From Hyphomonas sp. BRH_c22 (GTDB lineage Bacteria; Pseudomonadota; Alphaproteobacteria; Caulobacterales; Hyphomonadaceae), in assembly GCF_000961795.1 (NCBI RefSeq), contig NZ_LADU01000031.1, positions 1 to 43,655 on the forward strand: DNA of 43,655 bases. The letters run 5' to 3'. Under the pieces are notes generated by a model, which saw only the letters and a program-made list of their open reading frames with translations, searched no databases and was not told the origin of the DNA. Positions 24,238-33,600 of the stretch are shown one piece after another (within the stretch, counting starts at the first letter, position 1; each line of letters starts with the position of its first letter). The position numbers were made by a program, and so were the translations under genes.

Positions 24238-24505
24238 GATCCACCTCCTTTCAAATCGCGGTCGCTAAGACAGGTCTGCAGCGTCGGCGGATTTAAAGTT
24301 TCAATGCGAGGTCAGATGTCACCGGCCAATGCGCGGGGACGCTGACAGCGCTCCCCGTAGCCACGAGGAGCTGGTCGTGTGTGTACAACTCAGCTTCATC
24401 TCAGTTCTCTTCCAATTGGGCGGGCGATCCCTTTTCAGAGGCCTCACCGCGAGGGAGCGGCGTATAACGCCGGAGCAGGATCGCTGTCAAGCAAGGCCCA
24501 TAAAG
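24238..24505. other. Upstream region of the unrecognised gene
   Basis: About 270 bases without a gene. It holds a hairpin near 24336-24357 (GGGG, CGCT, GAC loop, AGCG, CCCC) and a direct repeat CTCAG at 24389-24393 and 24400-24404, 11 bases apart, as OmpR-type sites often are. The start of the region is the promoter space of the gene at 23170-24237. No coding signal was seen. Confidence 0.4.
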
Positions 24506-24534
24506 AAAAACCCCCGAACGTTTCCGTCCGGGGG
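24506..24534 (-). terminator. Terminator of the S10-spc-alpha gene block
   Basis: Read on the minus strand, CCCCCGGACG and CGTTCGGGGG form a 10-base-pair stem (one G-U) around a GAAA loop, followed by TTTTTCTTT. It lies 28 bases after the rplQ stop. Confidence 0.9.
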
Positions 24535-24562
24535 CGCTTCAAATCTCGGTTCTCGAAGAGGA

Positions 24563-24985
24563 CTATTCGTCCATTGCTTCCAGCTCGGCCTCGTGGCGGG
24601 CCTTGTCAGCAGCGCCCTTGGCGCTCTCGTCACGGTCGACCAGTTCAAGCACGGCGATCGGCGCGTTGTCGCCATGACGGAAGCCAGCTTTCATCACGCG
24701 GGTGTAGCCGCCGTTACGGTCCTTGTAACGGTCGCCCATCACGTCGAACAGTTTGCGCACAGCGTCTTCGTCGCGCACTTTCGCGATGGCCTGGCGGCGG
24801 GCCGCAAGGTCACCCTTCTTGGCAAGCGTGATCAGCTTGTCCATAAGGGGCGCCATTTCCTTGGCCTTGGGCAGGGTCGTCGTGATCTGCTCGTGCGTGA
24901 TCAGGCTGGCCGCCATGTTCGCGAACATCGCCTTGCGGTGCGAAGTCGTCTTGTTCAGTTTGCGGTGAGCTAGTCCGTGGCGCAT
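24563..24985 (-). CDS. rplQ: 50S ribosomal protein L17
   Basis: A 140-residue L17, part of the large subunit near the tunnel exit. The family start [20 protein letters not shown] and the VYRVMK-like [22 protein letters not shown] segment are present. It has a short acidic C tail (EAELEAMDE). It is the last gene of the block, 51 bases after rpoA, ahead of the terminator. Confidence 0.97.
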   Translation of the reverse strand: MRHGLAHRKLNKTTSHRKAMFANMAASLITHEQITTTLPKAKEMAPLMDKLITLAKKGDLAARRQAIAKVRDEDAVRKLFDVMGDRYKDRNGGYTRVMKAGFRHGDNAPIAVLELVDRDESAKGAADKARHEAELEAMDE

Positions 24986-25036
24986 TGTCGTATCCTCTGG
25001 AGGTGATCAGGCCCCCGTAATCAGATTAATCGGGTC

Positions 25037-26080
25037 CTATAGATGGTCGTCGTATTTCTTGGCAAGGCCTTCGATGTCTTCAGGCGGCCAATCGGGCACT
25101 TCCATGCCGAGGTGAAGGCCCATGCCGGCGAGGACTTCCTTGATCTCGTTCAGTGACTTGCGGCCGAAGTTCGGCGTACGCAGCATCTCTGCTTCCGATT
25201 TCTGGATGAGGTCGCCGATATAGACGATATTGTCGTTCTTCAGGCAGTTGGCCGAACGCACGGACAGTTCCAGCTCGTCGACCTTCTTGAGGAGGACGGG
25301 ATTGAAGCCGAGATCGGTTTCTTCCGGCTGCTGGCCAACTTCGAGGGTCGGCTCTTCGAAATTGATGAACAGCTGCAACTGGTCCTGAAGGATGCGCGCG
25401 GCATAGGCCACGGAATCTTCCGGCGTGACAGAACCGTCGGTCTCGATGTCCAGGGTCAGCTTGTCATAGTCCAGCACGGTGCCTTCGCGTGTGTCTTCAA
25501 CCTGGTAGCCAACGCGGCGGACAGGGCTGTAGATCGCGTCAATCGGAATATAGCCGATTGGAGCATCCTCCGGACGCAGTGCGTCGGCAGGAACATAGCC
25601 CTTGCCGGTGGCAATCGTGAATTCCATGCGCACTTCTGCGCCCTCGTCCAGCGTACAGATGACGTGATCGGGGTTCAGGATCTTGCTGTCAGCAGACGTT
25701 TCGATCTGGCCGGCCTTGACTTCGCCCGGGCCTTTCGCCTTCAGCACCATGCGCTTCGGCGTATCGGATTCCATGAAGATGGCGACCTGCTTCAGGTTCA
25801 GAACGATCGTCGTAACGTCTTCACGAACGCCCGGAATTGCCGAGAACTCATGGACAACACCGTCAATCTGAACGCCAATGATCGCTGCGCCCTGCAGCGA
25901 TGAAAGGAGCACGCGGCGCAATGCGTTACCGAGCGTCGTGCCGTAGCCGCGCTCAAGCGGTTCGATGACCAGTTTGGCCTTGCGCTTGGTGTCATATCCA
26001 GCCTGAACCACGGGACGGTTCGGACGGATGAGCTCTTTCCAGTTGCGGTCGTTGACGGAGATCAGTTCTTTGTCAGCCAT
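25037..26080 (-). CDS. rpoA: RNA polymerase alpha subunit
   Basis: A 347-residue RNA polymerase alpha subunit. The N-terminal dimerisation domain contains [22 protein letters not shown], and the C-terminal domain (about 250-330) contains the DNA/activator surface [21 protein letters not shown]. It nucleates assembly of the core enzyme and contacts UP elements and activators. The C tail ([12 protein letters not shown]) is longer than in E. coli, as in other alphaproteobacteria. A GC-rich hairpin precedes the gene in the gap after rpsK. Confidence 0.98.
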   Translation of the reverse strand: MADKELISVNDRNWKELIRPNRPVVQAGYDTKRKAKLVIEPLERGYGTTLGNALRRVLLSSLQGAAIIGVQIDGVVHEFSAIPGVREDVTTIVLNLKQVAIFMESDTPKRMVLKAKGPGEVKAGQIETSADSKILNPDHVICTLDEGAEVRMEFTIATGKGYVPADALRPEDAPIGYIPIDAIYSPVRRVGYQVEDTREGTVLDYDKLTLDIETDGSVTPEDSVAYAARILQDQLQLFINFEEPTLEVGQQPEETDLGFNPVLLKKVDELELSVRSANCLKNDNIVYIGDLIQKSEAEMLRTPNFGRKSLNEIKEVLAGMGLHLGMEVPDWPPEDIEGLAKKYDDHL

Positions 26081-26105
26081 GGGCGACTATCCTTGAAAGC
26101 GGCAA

Positions 26106-26124
26106 GCGGCGCAAAGTGCGCCGC
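26106..26124 (-). other. Intercistronic hairpin before rpoA
   Basis: GCGGCGC and GCGCCGC form a perfect 7-base-pair stem with a five-base loop, in the 57-base gap between rpsK and rpoA. No T run follows on the minus strand. It could slow polymerase, protect or cut the mRNA. Confidence 0.5.
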
Positions 26125-26137
26125 TGGAGTGGTTTAA

Positions 26138-26530
26138 TTAGACGCGGCGACGCTTCGGCGGGCGGCATCCATTGTGGGGGATCGGTGTGGTGTCATTGAT
26201 CGACGTCACCGTCAGACCAACGGCCTGAAGCGCACGCAGCGCGCTCTCCCGGCCCGAACCCGGACCGCGCACGTTCACTTCAACCGTCTGGAGGCCGTGC
26301 TCCTGGGCTTTCTTCGCCGCATCCTCAGCAGCCATCTGGGCCGCATAAGGTGTCGATTTGCGCGAACCCTTGAAGCCGACGACGCCCGAAGACGACCAGG
26401 AAATTGCATTTCCCTGCGCGTCGGTGATCGTGACCATCGTATTGTTGAAGCTCGAGTTCACGTGAACAACACCCGACGTGATGTTCTTGCGCTCTCTGCG
26501 GCGGACTCGTGTGGTTGTATCGCGGGCCAT
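26138..26530 (-). CDS. rpsK: 30S ribosomal protein S11
   Basis: A 130-residue S11 of the small-subunit platform. The conserved blocks are [35 protein letters not shown] and the basic end [18 protein letters not shown]. It follows rpsM by 15 bases and precedes rpoA. Confidence 0.98.
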   Translation of the reverse strand: MARDTTTRVRRRERKNITSGVVHVNSSFNNTMVTITDAQGNAISWSSSGVVGFKGSRKSTPYAAQMAAEDAAKKAQEHGLQTVEVNVRGPGSGRESALRALQAVGLTVTSINDTTPIPHNGCRPPKRRRV

Positions 26531-26545
26531 CTTGGTCTGATCCTA

Positions 26546-26914
26546 TTATTTCTTCTTGCCGGCGATCGGCTTGGCTGGACCCTTGCGGGTACGCGCATTG
26601 GTGTGGGTCCGCTGGCCGCGAACCGGCAGCTTGCGGCGGTGACGCAGGCCACGGTAGCAACCAAGATCCATCAGGCGCTTGATATTCATCGACGTGTCGC
26701 GGCGAAGGTCGCCTTCGACCATATAGTCGGCGTCAATGGTTTCGCGGATGCGGATGACTTCAGCGTCCGACAGGTCTGCGACGCGGCGTGCAGGCTCGAC
26801 GCCTACTTTTTCGATGATTTCGCGTGCCATCGCCGGACCAATACCGTGAATGTAACGGAGCGCGATTTCAACGCGCTTGTTGGTCGGGATGTTAACGCCT
26901 GCAATACGGGCCAA
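26546..26914 (-). CDS. rpsM: 30S ribosomal protein S13 (TTG start)
   Basis: A 122-residue S13, in the head of the 30S subunit and in contact with the 50S. The family begins [21 protein letters not shown]; here that first codon is TTG at 26914, preceded by AGGAG at the right distance. A longer frame from an ATG at 26947 would add unmatched residues, so TTG is chosen. The C-terminal basic tail ([15 protein letters not shown]) is normal. It opens the alpha part of the block, after a promoter-like site and a leader hairpin. Confidence 0.95.
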   Translation of the reverse strand: MARIAGVNIPTNKRVEIALRYIHGIGPAMAREIIEKVGVEPARRVADLSDAEVIRIRETIDADYMVEGDLRRDTSMNIKRLMDLGCYRGLRHRRKLPVRGQRTHTNARTRKGPAKPIAGKKK

Positions 26915-26959
26915 AGCCGTTACTCCTGAAGCGACTGTTTCAAACATAAAGAGCGCAAG

Positions 26960-26976
26960 GGGGCGGATTTCGCCCC
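26960..26976 (-). promoter_or_regulatory. Leader hairpin upstream of rpsM
   Basis: GGGGCG and CGCCCC pair around a five-base loop, about 46 bases before the rpsM start and within the leader expected from the promoter at 27017-27044. Possible site of ribosomal-protein feedback; no pseudoknot was established. Confidence 0.4.
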
Positions 26977-27016
26977 GTCGCGCACTGGCGATTAAGCCTT
27001 AAGCTAAGAGAAGAGG

Positions 27017-27044
27017 CTTATAACCCCGCAAATTCCCGCGTCAA
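27017..27044 (-). promoter_or_regulatory. Candidate sigma-70 promoter for rpsM-rpsK-rpoA-rplQ
   Basis: On the minus strand TTGACG (27039-27044) is followed after 16 bases by TATAAG (27017-27022), just past the adk stop. Transcription would begin near 27010, about 95 bases ahead of rpsM. The core CTGTTGACGC is shared with a site upstream of rpsJ. Confidence 0.6.
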
Positions 27045-27060
27045 CAGCGGAATCCCAGCT

Positions 27061-27630
27061 TTAGGCGGTCTGTTTCAGGGCCGCGTCTATTTCTGACGCG
27101 ACCGTGTCAATGGCGCCCATTCCGTCGATCTCAACCAGAATGCCCCGTTCGGCATAAATCGGCAGCAATGGCGCTGTATCTTCGTAATATTTCTCGAGCC
27201 GACGGGCAAACGTCTCCGGATTGTCGTCCTTGCGCCCCTGCTCTTCGAACCGTTTGGTGACCCGGCTGAGCAGCTTGTCGTCGTCAACCAGCATGCGGAT
27301 CACGATATCCACGGCAGTGCCGCGGGATTCAAGCAGTTGATCGAGCGCTTCCGCCTGGCCCACCGTGCGGGGGAAGCCGTCAAAGATGAAGCCCGGCGCA
27401 CCGGCCTGCACTTCCAGCTGCTCGTCAATCAGCGCAATCACGATCTCGTCGGAGACAAGGCTTCCCTCGTCCATGATCTTGGCAACCTGCTGGCCCAGTT
27501 CCGAACCCGAGGCCCGCGCTGCGCGAAGCATGTCGCCCGTGGAAAACTGCACGAAGCCGCGCTCCTCCACCAGACGTTTGGCTTGCGTACCCTTCCCGGC
27601 CGCTGGCGGCCCGAACAGTATCAAATTCAT
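27061..27630 (-). CDS. adk: Adenylate kinase
   Basis: A 189-residue adenylate kinase (ATP + AMP to 2 ADP). It has the P-loop GPPAAGKGTQ (7-16), the AMP site FIFDGFPRTVGQAEAL, and the short LID form (KRFEEQGRKDDNPETFARRL) without the zinc-finger insertion, as in many alphaproteobacteria. The ATG at 27630 overlaps the secY stop (ATGA), so it is coupled to secY; the frame is open upstream only because it runs in a second frame inside secY. Confidence 0.97.
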   Translation of the reverse strand: MNLILFGPPAAGKGTQAKRLVEERGFVQFSTGDMLRAARASGSELGQQVAKIMDEGSLVSDEIVIALIDEQLEVQAGAPGFIFDGFPRTVGQAEALDQLLESRGTAVDIVIRMLVDDDKLLSRVTKRFEEQGRKDDNPETFARRLEKYYEDTAPLLPIYAERGILVEIDGMGAIDTVASEIDAALKQTA

Positions 27631-28973
27631 TTCTTCCGGCCCCCGAGCTTCGACTTCTTGATCATGCCCTCGTACTGGTGGGCGATCAAATGTGACTGTA
27701 TTTGCGTAACTGTATCCATGGTTACAGAAACCACGATCAGAAGCGAGGTGCCACCGATATAGAACGGAATTTCTGGGAAATAACGACGCAGGAGCTCGGG
27801 AAGAATACAGACGAAGACGAGGTACAGGGCGCCAATCGTGGTCAGGCGCGTCAGGACATAGTCGATATAGGCCGCCGTGTTCGAGCCTGGACGAATGCCC
27901 GGGATGAACCCGCCATACTTGCGCAGGTTGTCTGCGGTTTCGTCCGGATTGAACATGATCGACGTGTAGAAGAAGCAGAAAAAGGCAATCAGCACGGCTT
28001 GCGTGATGATGTAGGTCCACGAGCCGGGCGAGAAGTGGGTCGCCAGGATACCGAGAAGCCCGCTGCCGCCCGCATCAGCCGCATTTCCACCCAGGAAGCC
28101 AATGGCCGTCATTGGCAGCATCAGCAGGGCGGAGGCGAAGATCGGCGGAATAACGCCGGATGTGTTGATCTTCAGCGGCAGGAAGCTGCGTTGGCCCTGG
28201 GCAAAGCCATGGGCCTGCTGTCGCTTGGGATACTGGATCAGCAACCGCCGCTGGGAGCGCTCCATGAACACAATGAACATGACGAGCGCGATGACCATGG
28301 CCGCAATCGCGACAACGAAGACGATGTTGACCGATGTCGTGCGCGCCTGCGTGATGAGGTTGAAAATCGCCCGCGGGAGTTCGGCCACGATGCCTGCAAA
28401 AATGATCAGCGAGATGCCGTTACCGATACCGCGCGCCGTGATCTGCTCACCCATCCACATCAGCAGCATGGTGCCGCCTGTCAGCGTCACAACGCCGGTC
28501 AGGATGAAGAACCAGGGCGCGATACCCTCGATCCGCACGGCAGAGAGGCCACCCGCAATCGCGAAGGATTGCACAAGCGCAAAGGCAAGGGTGAGGTAAC
28601 GGGTATACTGGTTGATCTGCTTGCGGCCCGATTCGCCCTCTTTCTTGAGTTTCTCAAGCGTGGGCGACGCCGACGTCATCATCTGGATGATGATCGAAGC
28701 GGTGATGTAAGGCATCACGTTCAGCGCGAAGATGCCCATCCGCTCAACGGCGCCGCCGGCAAACAGGTTCATCGAACCGAGAATGCCGCTCGACTGGCTG
28801 GCAAACAGGCTGGCGTATTGGGACGGATCGAGACCGGGAATCGGAATGAACGTGCCGAGGCGATAGAGGACAAGAATCGCCAGCGTAAACAGGATTCGGC
28901 TCTGGAGATCCTTGGCCTTCGCGAAGCTCGCAAAGTTCACATTGCGGGCCATTTGTTCTGCAGCGTTCGCCAT
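27627..28973 (-). CDS. secY: Protein translocase subunit SecY
   Basis: A 448-residue inner-membrane channel protein with ten membrane segments, the core of the Sec translocon. Blocks include TLAILVLYRLGTFIPIPGLDP (first segment and plug start), MPYITASIIIQMM, and the long cytoplasmic loop YPKRQQAHGFAQGQRSFLPLKIN. The normal position at the end of the spc cluster is kept. The start at ATG 28973 is the most upstream; MARNVNFAS seven codons later is an alternative. It is separated from rplO by 89 bases that hold a terminator-like hairpin. Confidence 0.97.
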   Translation of the reverse strand: MANAAEQMARNVNFASFAKAKDLQSRILFTLAILVLYRLGTFIPIPGLDPSQYASLFASQSSGILGSMNLFAGGAVERMGIFALNVMPYITASIIIQMMTSASPTLEKLKKEGESGRKQINQYTRYLTLAFALVQSFAIAGGLSAVRIEGIAPWFFILTGVVTLTGGTMLLMWMGEQITARGIGNGISLIIFAGIVAELPRAIFNLITQARTTSVNIVFVVAIAAMVIALVMFIVFMERSQRRLLIQYPKRQQAHGFAQGQRSFLPLKINTSGVIPPIFASALLMLPMTAIGFLGGNAADAGGSGLLGILATHFSPGSWTYIITQAVLIAFFCFFYTSIMFNPDETADNLRKYGGFIPGIRPGSNTAAYIDYVLTRLTTIGALYLVFVCILPELLRRYFPEIPFYIGGTSLLIVVSVTMDTVTQIQSHLIAHQYEGMIKKSKLGGRKK

Positions 28974-28992
28974 CGGCCGTTCAGCCTCCCTG

Positions 28993-29024
28993 AAAAAGCG
29001 TTCGCCGCCAAAATCGGCGGCGAA
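28993..29024 (-). terminator. Terminator-like hairpin (possible attenuator) before secY
   Basis: Read on the minus strand, TTCGCCGCC and GGCGGCGAA form a perfect 9-base-pair stem with a six-base loop, then CGC and five Ts (complement of 28993-28997). It lies in the rplO-secY gap, 20 bases before the secY start. Confidence 0.65.
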
Positions 29025-29062
29025 ACTGTGTTTGTGAAGGGGTATCCGGAAAAAACCGCCGA

Positions 29063-29542
29063 TTAAACTTCAGCTGTGTCTTTCCTGGTTCCGGTCACCG
29101 TCACTGTGCCGCCGGCTTTTTCGATCGCTTCAATCGCAGCTTTGGAAGCACCCGTCACTGTAATGTTGACCTTTTTCGGCGCATCGCCCTTGGCGAGCAG
29201 GCGCACACCGTCGCCAAGCTTGTTCACGAGGCCCGCTGCAACCAGCGATTCCTCTGTGACGTTCTTGGCGTCGAGCTTGCCGTCTTCGATGGCTTTGCCA
29301 AGGCGGCCCAGGTTGACCCAGGCATGCGACTTGGAATTGCGAGCCGTGAAGCCGCGCTTTGGCAAGCGCATGTAGATCGGCATCTGGCCGCCTTCGAAGC
29401 CGTTCACGGCGACGCCGGAACGTGCCTTCTGGCCCTTGACACCGCGGCCGGCTGTCTTGCCCTTGCCCGAACCCACGCCGCGACCAACGCGCATGCGGTT
29501 CTTTGTCGAGCCCTCTGCTGGGGACAAATCGTTGAGTTTCAT
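29063..29542 (-). CDS. rplO: 50S ribosomal protein L15
   Basis: A 159-residue L15 of the large subunit. The Gly-rich basic start ([33 protein letters not shown]) and [18 protein letters not shown] are diagnostic. It lies 57 bases after rpmD and before the secY hairpin. Confidence 0.97.
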   Translation of the reverse strand: MKLNDLSPAEGSTKNRMRVGRGVGSGKGKTAGRGVKGQKARSGVAVNGFEGGQMPIYMRLPKRGFTARNSKSHAWVNLGRLGKAIEDGKLDAKNVTEESLVAAGLVNKLGDGVRLLAKGDAPKKVNITVTGASKAAIEAIEKAGGTVTVTGTRKDTAEV

Positions 29543-29599
29543 CGCTTTATCTTCCGATATTCTATTCTGTGAGAGAGCTGCCAGTGCGCGACAATCGCG

Positions 29600-29785
29600 T
29601 TACTCGCCAACCACCTCGACCAAGTGGGCCACTTTGCGGATCATACCACGCACAGGCGCAGTATCTTCGAGTTCCTTCGTGCGGCCAACCTTGTTCAGGC
29701 CGAGACCCATCAGCGTCTGGCGCTGGCTGGGATCGCGGCCGATCGGGCTGCCCGTTTGACGGACGGTGAGCATTTTCTTCGCCAT
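29600..29785 (-). CDS. rpmD: 50S ribosomal protein L30
   Basis: A 61-residue L30. The family pattern [30 protein letters not shown] is clear. Small single-domain protein between rpsE and rplO. Confidence 0.96.
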   Translation of the reverse strand: MAKKMLTVRQTGSPIGRDPSQRQTLMGLGLNKVGRTKELEDTAPVRGMIRKVAHLVEVVGE

Positions 29786-29798
29786 GTCGCCTGTCCTT

Positions 29799-30377
29799 CT
29801 AGCTTACGATATCAGCCATGCCGGCTTCGGACGCGCCATCGGTACGGCGACCGACAACATCCTGAACCTTGAGACCGCGCTTGGAAGCGACGGAGCGTGG
29901 GCTGGCTTGTTCTTTGAGTGCGTCAAACGTGGCGCGAACCATGTTGTAAGGGTTCGACGAACCGATCGACTTGCCGACAACGTCCTGGACGCCGAGCACT
30001 TCCATCACGGCGCGCATCGGACCACCGGCGATGACGCCCGTTCCGGGAGGCGCTGCGCGCAGCACGACCTTGCCAGCGCCATGACGGCCCTTGCCATCGT
30101 GATGAAGCGTGCGGCCCTCACGAAGCGGCACGCGCACCATGTTGCGCTTGGCTTCTTCGGTTGCCTTGCGGATCGCTTCCGGCACTTCGCGGGCCTTGCC
30201 CTTGCCGAAGCCTGCGCGGCCCTTCTGATCGCCTACGACGACGAGTGCAGCAAAACCGAAGTTCTTGCCGCCCTTCACCGTCTTGGCGACGCGGTTGATG
30301 CCGACCAGCTTGTCGACGATCTCGGAAACTTCTTCCTCACGATCGCGACGGCGGCCTCTTCCTCTTTCTTCAGCCAT
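29799..30377 (-). CDS. rpsE: 30S ribosomal protein S5
   Basis: A 192-residue S5, involved in mRNA entry and decoding accuracy. It has [21 protein letters not shown], then [17 protein letters not shown], and the C-terminal [16 protein letters not shown]. The N terminus is Arg/Glu-rich and the C-terminal tail is longer than in E. coli. It overlaps nothing; 12 bases from rplR. Confidence 0.97.
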   Translation of the reverse strand: MAEERGRGRRRDREEEVSEIVDKLVGINRVAKTVKGGKNFGFAALVVVGDQKGRAGFGKGKAREVPEAIRKATEEAKRNMVRVPLREGRTLHHDGKGRHGAGKVVLRAAPPGTGVIAGGPMRAVMEVLGVQDVVGKSIGSSNPYNMVRATFDALKEQASPRSVASKRGLKVQDVVGRRTDGASEAGMADIVS

Positions 30378-30389
30378 GACGGCGTCTCC

Positions 30390-30752
30390 TTAGAATTTGA
30401 GGCCGCCCTCACGGGCGGCGTCTGCCAGGGCTTTCACCCGGCCGTGGAACATGTAGCCGCCGCGGTCAAACACGACGTCCTCGATACCGGCCTGCTTGGC
30501 GCGCTCGGCGAGCGTCTTGCCAACCAGAGCCGCCGCAGCAGAATCTGCGCCGGTCTTGGCCTTGCCCAGGACATCCTTTTCCAGGGTCGATGCCGAAGCG
30601 AGCGTAACGCCTTTTTCGTCGTCGATTATCTGGGCAGAAATGTTCTTGTGGCTGCGGGCAACCGACAGGCGTGGACGCCCTTCGGCGACCTTCCGGAGCT
30701 TGGCACGGACGCGCTGGGCGCGGCGCTGCATTTTTTCGCGTGAACTTTTCAT
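30390..30752 (-). CDS. rplR: 50S ribosomal protein L18
   Basis: A 120-residue L18, which binds 5S r[25 protein letters not shown] near the start and [25 protein letters not shown] at the end match the family. The ATG at 30752 is chosen; four bases separate it from the rplF stop, and a longer open frame upstream lies inside rplF. Confidence 0.97.
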   Translation of the reverse strand: MKSSREKMQRRAQRVRAKLRKVAEGRPRLSVARSHKNISAQIIDDEKGVTLASASTLEKDVLGKAKTGADSAAAALVGKTLAERAKQAGIEDVVFDRGGYMFHGRVKALADAAREGGLKF

Positions 30753-30756
30753 CGGC

Positions 30757-31368
30757 TTACTTCTTCTTGCCTTCCTTGCGGCGGACATATTCGCCAACGT
30801 AGCGGATACCCTTGCCCTTGTACGGCTCAGGCGGACGATACTTGCGGATTTCAGCTGCAACCTGGCCAACGGCCTGTTTGTCAGCGCCCGTGATAACCAC
30901 CTCGGTCGGCTTCGAGGAAGCGAGCGAGATGCCGTGTGGCGCCTTGTAGATCACATCATGCGAGAAGCCGAGTGCGAGCTTGAGGTCGCTGCCCTGCATC
31001 TGGGCACGATAACCAACGCCGACGAGTTCGAGCGACTTCGTGAAGCCTTCCGACACGCCTTGCACCATGTTCGAAGCGCGCGCGCGAGCGGTGCCCCACT
31101 GGGTGCGGGCCGTCGAGTCGAGCGCCTCGGCGAATGTCGGCAGACGACGACCCCGTGCCTTTTCGGCAGCGATCCTGTCTTCTGCAGCCTTCACCAGATC
31201 TGCGCGAGGCATCACGGAAAGCTCGTTGTTCTCGAACTTCGGTGTGATGACTTCCGCAACGGTGAAAGACATTTCGCCCTTGGGGCCTTTTGCCGTGATC
31301 GTCTGGCCATTGACGGAAACCGTCGTGCCATTCGGGACCGGGATTGCGAGTTTTCCAATACGTGACAT
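30757..31368 (-). CDS. rplF: 50S ribosomal protein L6 with an internal insertion
   Basis: A 203-residue L6, against about 177 in E. coli. The start [16 protein letters not shown], the [20 protein letters not shown] block and the end [27 protein letters not shown] are normal. Between SVMPR (residue 55) and the ARTQWGTAR block (from residue 87) sits an extra Lys/Arg/Glu/Ala-rich segment of about 25 residues, helical in appearance ([20 protein letters not shown]), where E. coli has a short loop. The gene is otherwise intact and in frame. The ATG at 31368 is 10 bases past the rpsH stop. Confidence 0.96.
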   Translation of the reverse strand: MSRIGKLAIPVPNGTTVSVNGQTITAKGPKGEMSFTVAEVITPKFENNELSVMPRADLVKAAEDRIAAEKARGRRLPTFAEALDSTARTQWGTARARASNMVQGVSEGFTKSLELVGVGYRAQMQGSDLKLALGFSHDVIYKAPHGISLASSKPTEVVITGADKQAVGQVAAEIRKYRPPEPYKGKGIRYVGEYVRRKEGKKK

Positions 31369-31378
31369 CAGCGCTCTC

Positions 31379-31774
31379 CTAGAATACCCGACAGAGCACT
31401 TCGCCACCGACATTCTTCGTCCGTGCGGCATTGTCCGACATCACACCCTGCGAAGTAGACAGGATGGAAATGCCCAGACCATTGCGCACGAGCGGAATGT
31501 CAGAGACCGAAGAGTACACGCGGCGACCCGGCTTGGAGATACGCTTGATCTCCGAAATGACCGGCTGGCCTTCGTAATACTTTAGCTCGACTTCAAGGTT
31601 CTTGTGGCCGTCTTTCTCCACTTCCACGTAACCACGGATGTAACCCTCATCAATGAGGACATCCAGGACGCGGGCGCGGATCTTCGACGCCGGGGTGACA
31701 ACTTTCGACATGCCGCGCATCTGGGCGTTCCGGATGCGTGTCAGCATATCACCGAGGGGATCAGACAGGTTCAT
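31379..31774 (-). CDS. rpsH: 30S ribosomal protein S8
   Basis: A 131-residue S8, a primary 16S rRNA binder. [14 protein letters not shown] at the start and [23 protein letters not shown] [15 protein letters not shown] near the end are diagnostic. In E. coli S8 represses the spc operon by binding its mRNA; whether this holds here is not visible. Confidence 0.97.
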   Translation of the reverse strand: MNLSDPLGDMLTRIRNAQMRGMSKVVTPASKIRARVLDVLIDEGYIRGYVEVEKDGHKNLEVELKYYEGQPVISEIKRISKPGRRVYSSVSDIPLVRNGLGISILSTSQGVMSDNAARTKNVGGEVLCRVF

Positions 31775-31787
31775 TTGCTCTCCCTCC

Positions 31788-32093
31788 TTACCAGCTGGAT
31801 TTCACGAGACCGGGGATCATGCCTGTGGAACCGAGGTCCCTGAGCGCGATCCGCGACATTTTCAGTTTGCGATAGTAACCGCGCGGACGCCCGGTGACCT
31901 CGCAGCGATTGCGAACGCGGCTTGGCGCAGAGTTCCGAGGAAGCTCAGCCAGCTTGAGGCGTGCTTTGAAACGCTCCTCAAGCGACAGGTTCTCGTCCAT
32001 CGCGATAGCCTTCAGTTCGGCGCGCTTGTCCGCATAGCGTGCGACAAGCTTTTGGCGCCGCTTGTTCTTCTCGATTGCGCTCTTCTTTGCCAT
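31788..32093 (-). CDS. rpsN: 30S ribosomal protein S14, zinc-free form
   Basis: A 101-residue S14. The long form without CxxC zinc ligands: the C-terminal half reads [20 protein letters not shown] and has a single Cys. This is the usual proteobacterial type. The ATG at 32093 starts [13 protein letters not shown]; upstream frame lies inside rplE. Confidence 0.97.
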   Translation of the reverse strand: MAKKSAIEKNKRRQKLVARYADKRAELKAIAMDENLSLEERFKARLKLAELPRNSAPSRVRNRCEVTGRPRGYYRKLKMSRIALRDLGSTGMIPGLVKSSW

Positions 32094-32112
32094 ATCAGCA
32101 GATCTCCTGGCG

Positions 32113-32667
32113 CTAGTTCCGGAACGGGAAGCCACACTCGGCGAGGAGTGCCTTGGCTTCTTCGTTGGTTGAGGCGGTGGTGCAGACGATGATGTCCATA
32201 CCGCGAATCTCTTCCACCTGATCGTAAGCGATCTCCGGGAAAACGATGTGTTCTTTGAGGCCCATGGCGTAGTTGCCCATGCCATCGAAGCTCTTGCCGT
32301 TGAGGCCGCGGAAGTCCTTCACGCGCGGAAGCGCAATGTTGGTCAGGCGGTCAAGGAATTCGAACATCCGGTCACGGCGAAGCGTAACCTTGCAGCCGAT
32401 CAGCATGCCTTCACGAAGCTTGAAACCGGCAATCGACTTGCGCGCTTTCGTGGCAACAGGCTTCTGACCCGCAATGGCTTCGAGTTCGGCCAGGGCCGCC
32501 TTGATCTTCTTGGAGTCGGAGACGGCTTCGCCCACACCCATATTGATCACGACCTTGTCGAGTTTCGGAACCTGCATTGGGTTCGTATAGTTGAACTGCT
32601 CCTGCAGTTTGCCCCGGATCTCATCGCGGTACTTCGTCTTGAGACGGGGTTCGTATGCCTTAGACAT
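32113..32667 (-). CDS. rplE: 50S ribosomal protein L5
   Basis: A 184-residue L5, which binds 5S rRNA and contacts t[36 protein letters not shown] and [18 protein letters not shown] are conserved. The ATG at 32667 overlaps the end of rplX by 8 bases. Confidence 0.97.
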   Translation of the reverse strand: MSKAYEPRLKTKYRDEIRGKLQEQFNYTNPMQVPKLDKVVINMGVGEAVSDSKKIKAALAELEAIAGQKPVATKARKSIAGFKLREGMLIGCKVTLRRDRMFEFLDRLTNIALPRVKDFRGLNGKSFDGMGNYAMGLKEHIVFPEIAYDQVEEIRGMDIIVCTTASTNEEAKALLAECGFPFRN

Positions 32668-32977
32668 CGATGGATTCCCCTGAACGCTTGGCAAACCGCG
32701 TTTTGCGGCCATGCTCGTCTGTCTTGAAGCCGACGCGAACGGCCTTGCCGTCGCGCGGGTCAACGTGTGCAACATTGGAGACCTGAATCGGGGCTTCAAA
32801 ATTCTTGATGCCGCCGGGGTCCATCTGTGTTGGCTTCTGGTGGCGCTTCACGACATTCACGCCGCGGACGACAACACGGTTTTCGTCGACAAGCACTTTA
32901 AGCACTTCGCCTTTCGTACCCTTGTCGCGTCCTGCGATCACGATGACGGTGTCGCCCTTTTTGATCTTCGCAGCCAT
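32660..32977 (-). CDS. rplX: 50S ribosomal protein L24
   Basis: A 105-residue L24, an early assembly protein with a KOW motif ([20 protein letters not shown]). [11 protein letters not shown] and the end [18 protein letters not shown] match the family. It overlaps rplE by 8 bases and lies 2 bases from rplN. Confidence 0.97.
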   Translation of the reverse strand: MAAKIKKGDTVIVIAGRDKGTKGEVLKVLVDENRVVVRGVNVVKRHQKPTQMDPGGIKNFEAPIQVSNVAHVDPRDGKAVRVGFKTDEHGRKTRFAKRSGESIDV

Positions 32978-32979
32978 GA

Positions 32980-33348
32980 CTACAAAACCTCCGGCGCCAT
33001 ATTGGCGATCTTGACCTGGTTCTTGCCGCGAAGTTCACGCGGGACCGGGCCAAAAACGCGGGTTCCGATTGGCTCACCATTATTGTTGATGAGCACGGCA
33101 GCATTGGAGTCGAACCGGATGGTCGAACCGTCTGCGCGATTGATGTCTTTCGCGACGCGAACGACGACAGCCTTGCGGACGTCACCCTTCTTCACGCGGC
33201 CAGTCGGGATCGCTTCCTTGATGGACACGACAATGACGTCGCCCACGGAAGCGTAACGGCGACCGGCACCGCCCAGCACCTTGATGCACTGGACCCGGCG
33301 AGCGCCGGAATTATCGGCGACGCGGAGATTTGATTGCATCTGGATCAT
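32980..33348 (-). CDS. rplN: 50S ribosomal protein L14
   Basis: A 122-residue L14. It begins [19 protein letters not shown] and contains [13 protein letters not shown] and [14 protein letters not shown]. First gene of the spc part; its ATG overlaps the rpsQ stop (ATGA), so the S10 and spc parts are joined without a gap. Confidence 0.98.
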   Translation of the reverse strand: MIQMQSNLRVADNSGARRVQCIKVLGGAGRRYASVGDVIVVSIKEAIPTGRVKKGDVRKAVVVRVAKDINRADGSTIRFDSNAAVLINNNGEPIGTRVFGPVPRELRGKNQVKIANMAPEVL

Positions 33349-33590
33349 GCGTCACTCCCTTCGCCGGAAACGAGTTCCCAACGCTTCAGCTTGGAATGCG
33401 GTGGGCATTCCTGGATGGTTACGGTCTGTCCCTCGACAGCCACATTGGCTTCGTCGTGGGCGTGGTACTTCTTCGAACGGCGAACGATCTTCTTCATCAC
33501 CGGGTGGGTGAAGGTACGTTCGACGCGAACGATGGCTGTCTTGTCCTGCTTCGTCGAGACAACGACACCTTCCATAATACGTTTAGGCAT
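33345..33590 (-). CDS. rpsQ: 30S ribosomal protein S17
   Basis: An 81-residue S17. It begins [21 protein letters not shown] and has [14 protein letters not shown] and [17 protein letters not shown]. The last gene of the S10 part, overlapping rplN by four bases. Confidence 0.97.
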   Translation of the reverse strand: MPKRIMEGVVVSTKQDKTAIVRVERTFTHPVMKKIVRRSKKYHAHDEANVAVEGQTVTIQECPPHSKLKRWELVSGEGSDA

Positions 33591-33600
33591 GTTCTCTCTC

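Noticed and set aside
23080..24345. 421-residue plus-strand open frame opposite the unrecognised gene
   Set aside because: The minus-strand frame has a strong ribosome site and a terminator in the right direction; the plus-strand frame has neither.
27702..29066. 454-residue plus-strand open frame opposite secY
   Set aside because: It is very charged and is the mirror of membrane-segment codons in secY.
30390..30869. Longer L18 start inside rplF
   Set aside because: The added residues have no family match and lie in another frame of rplF.
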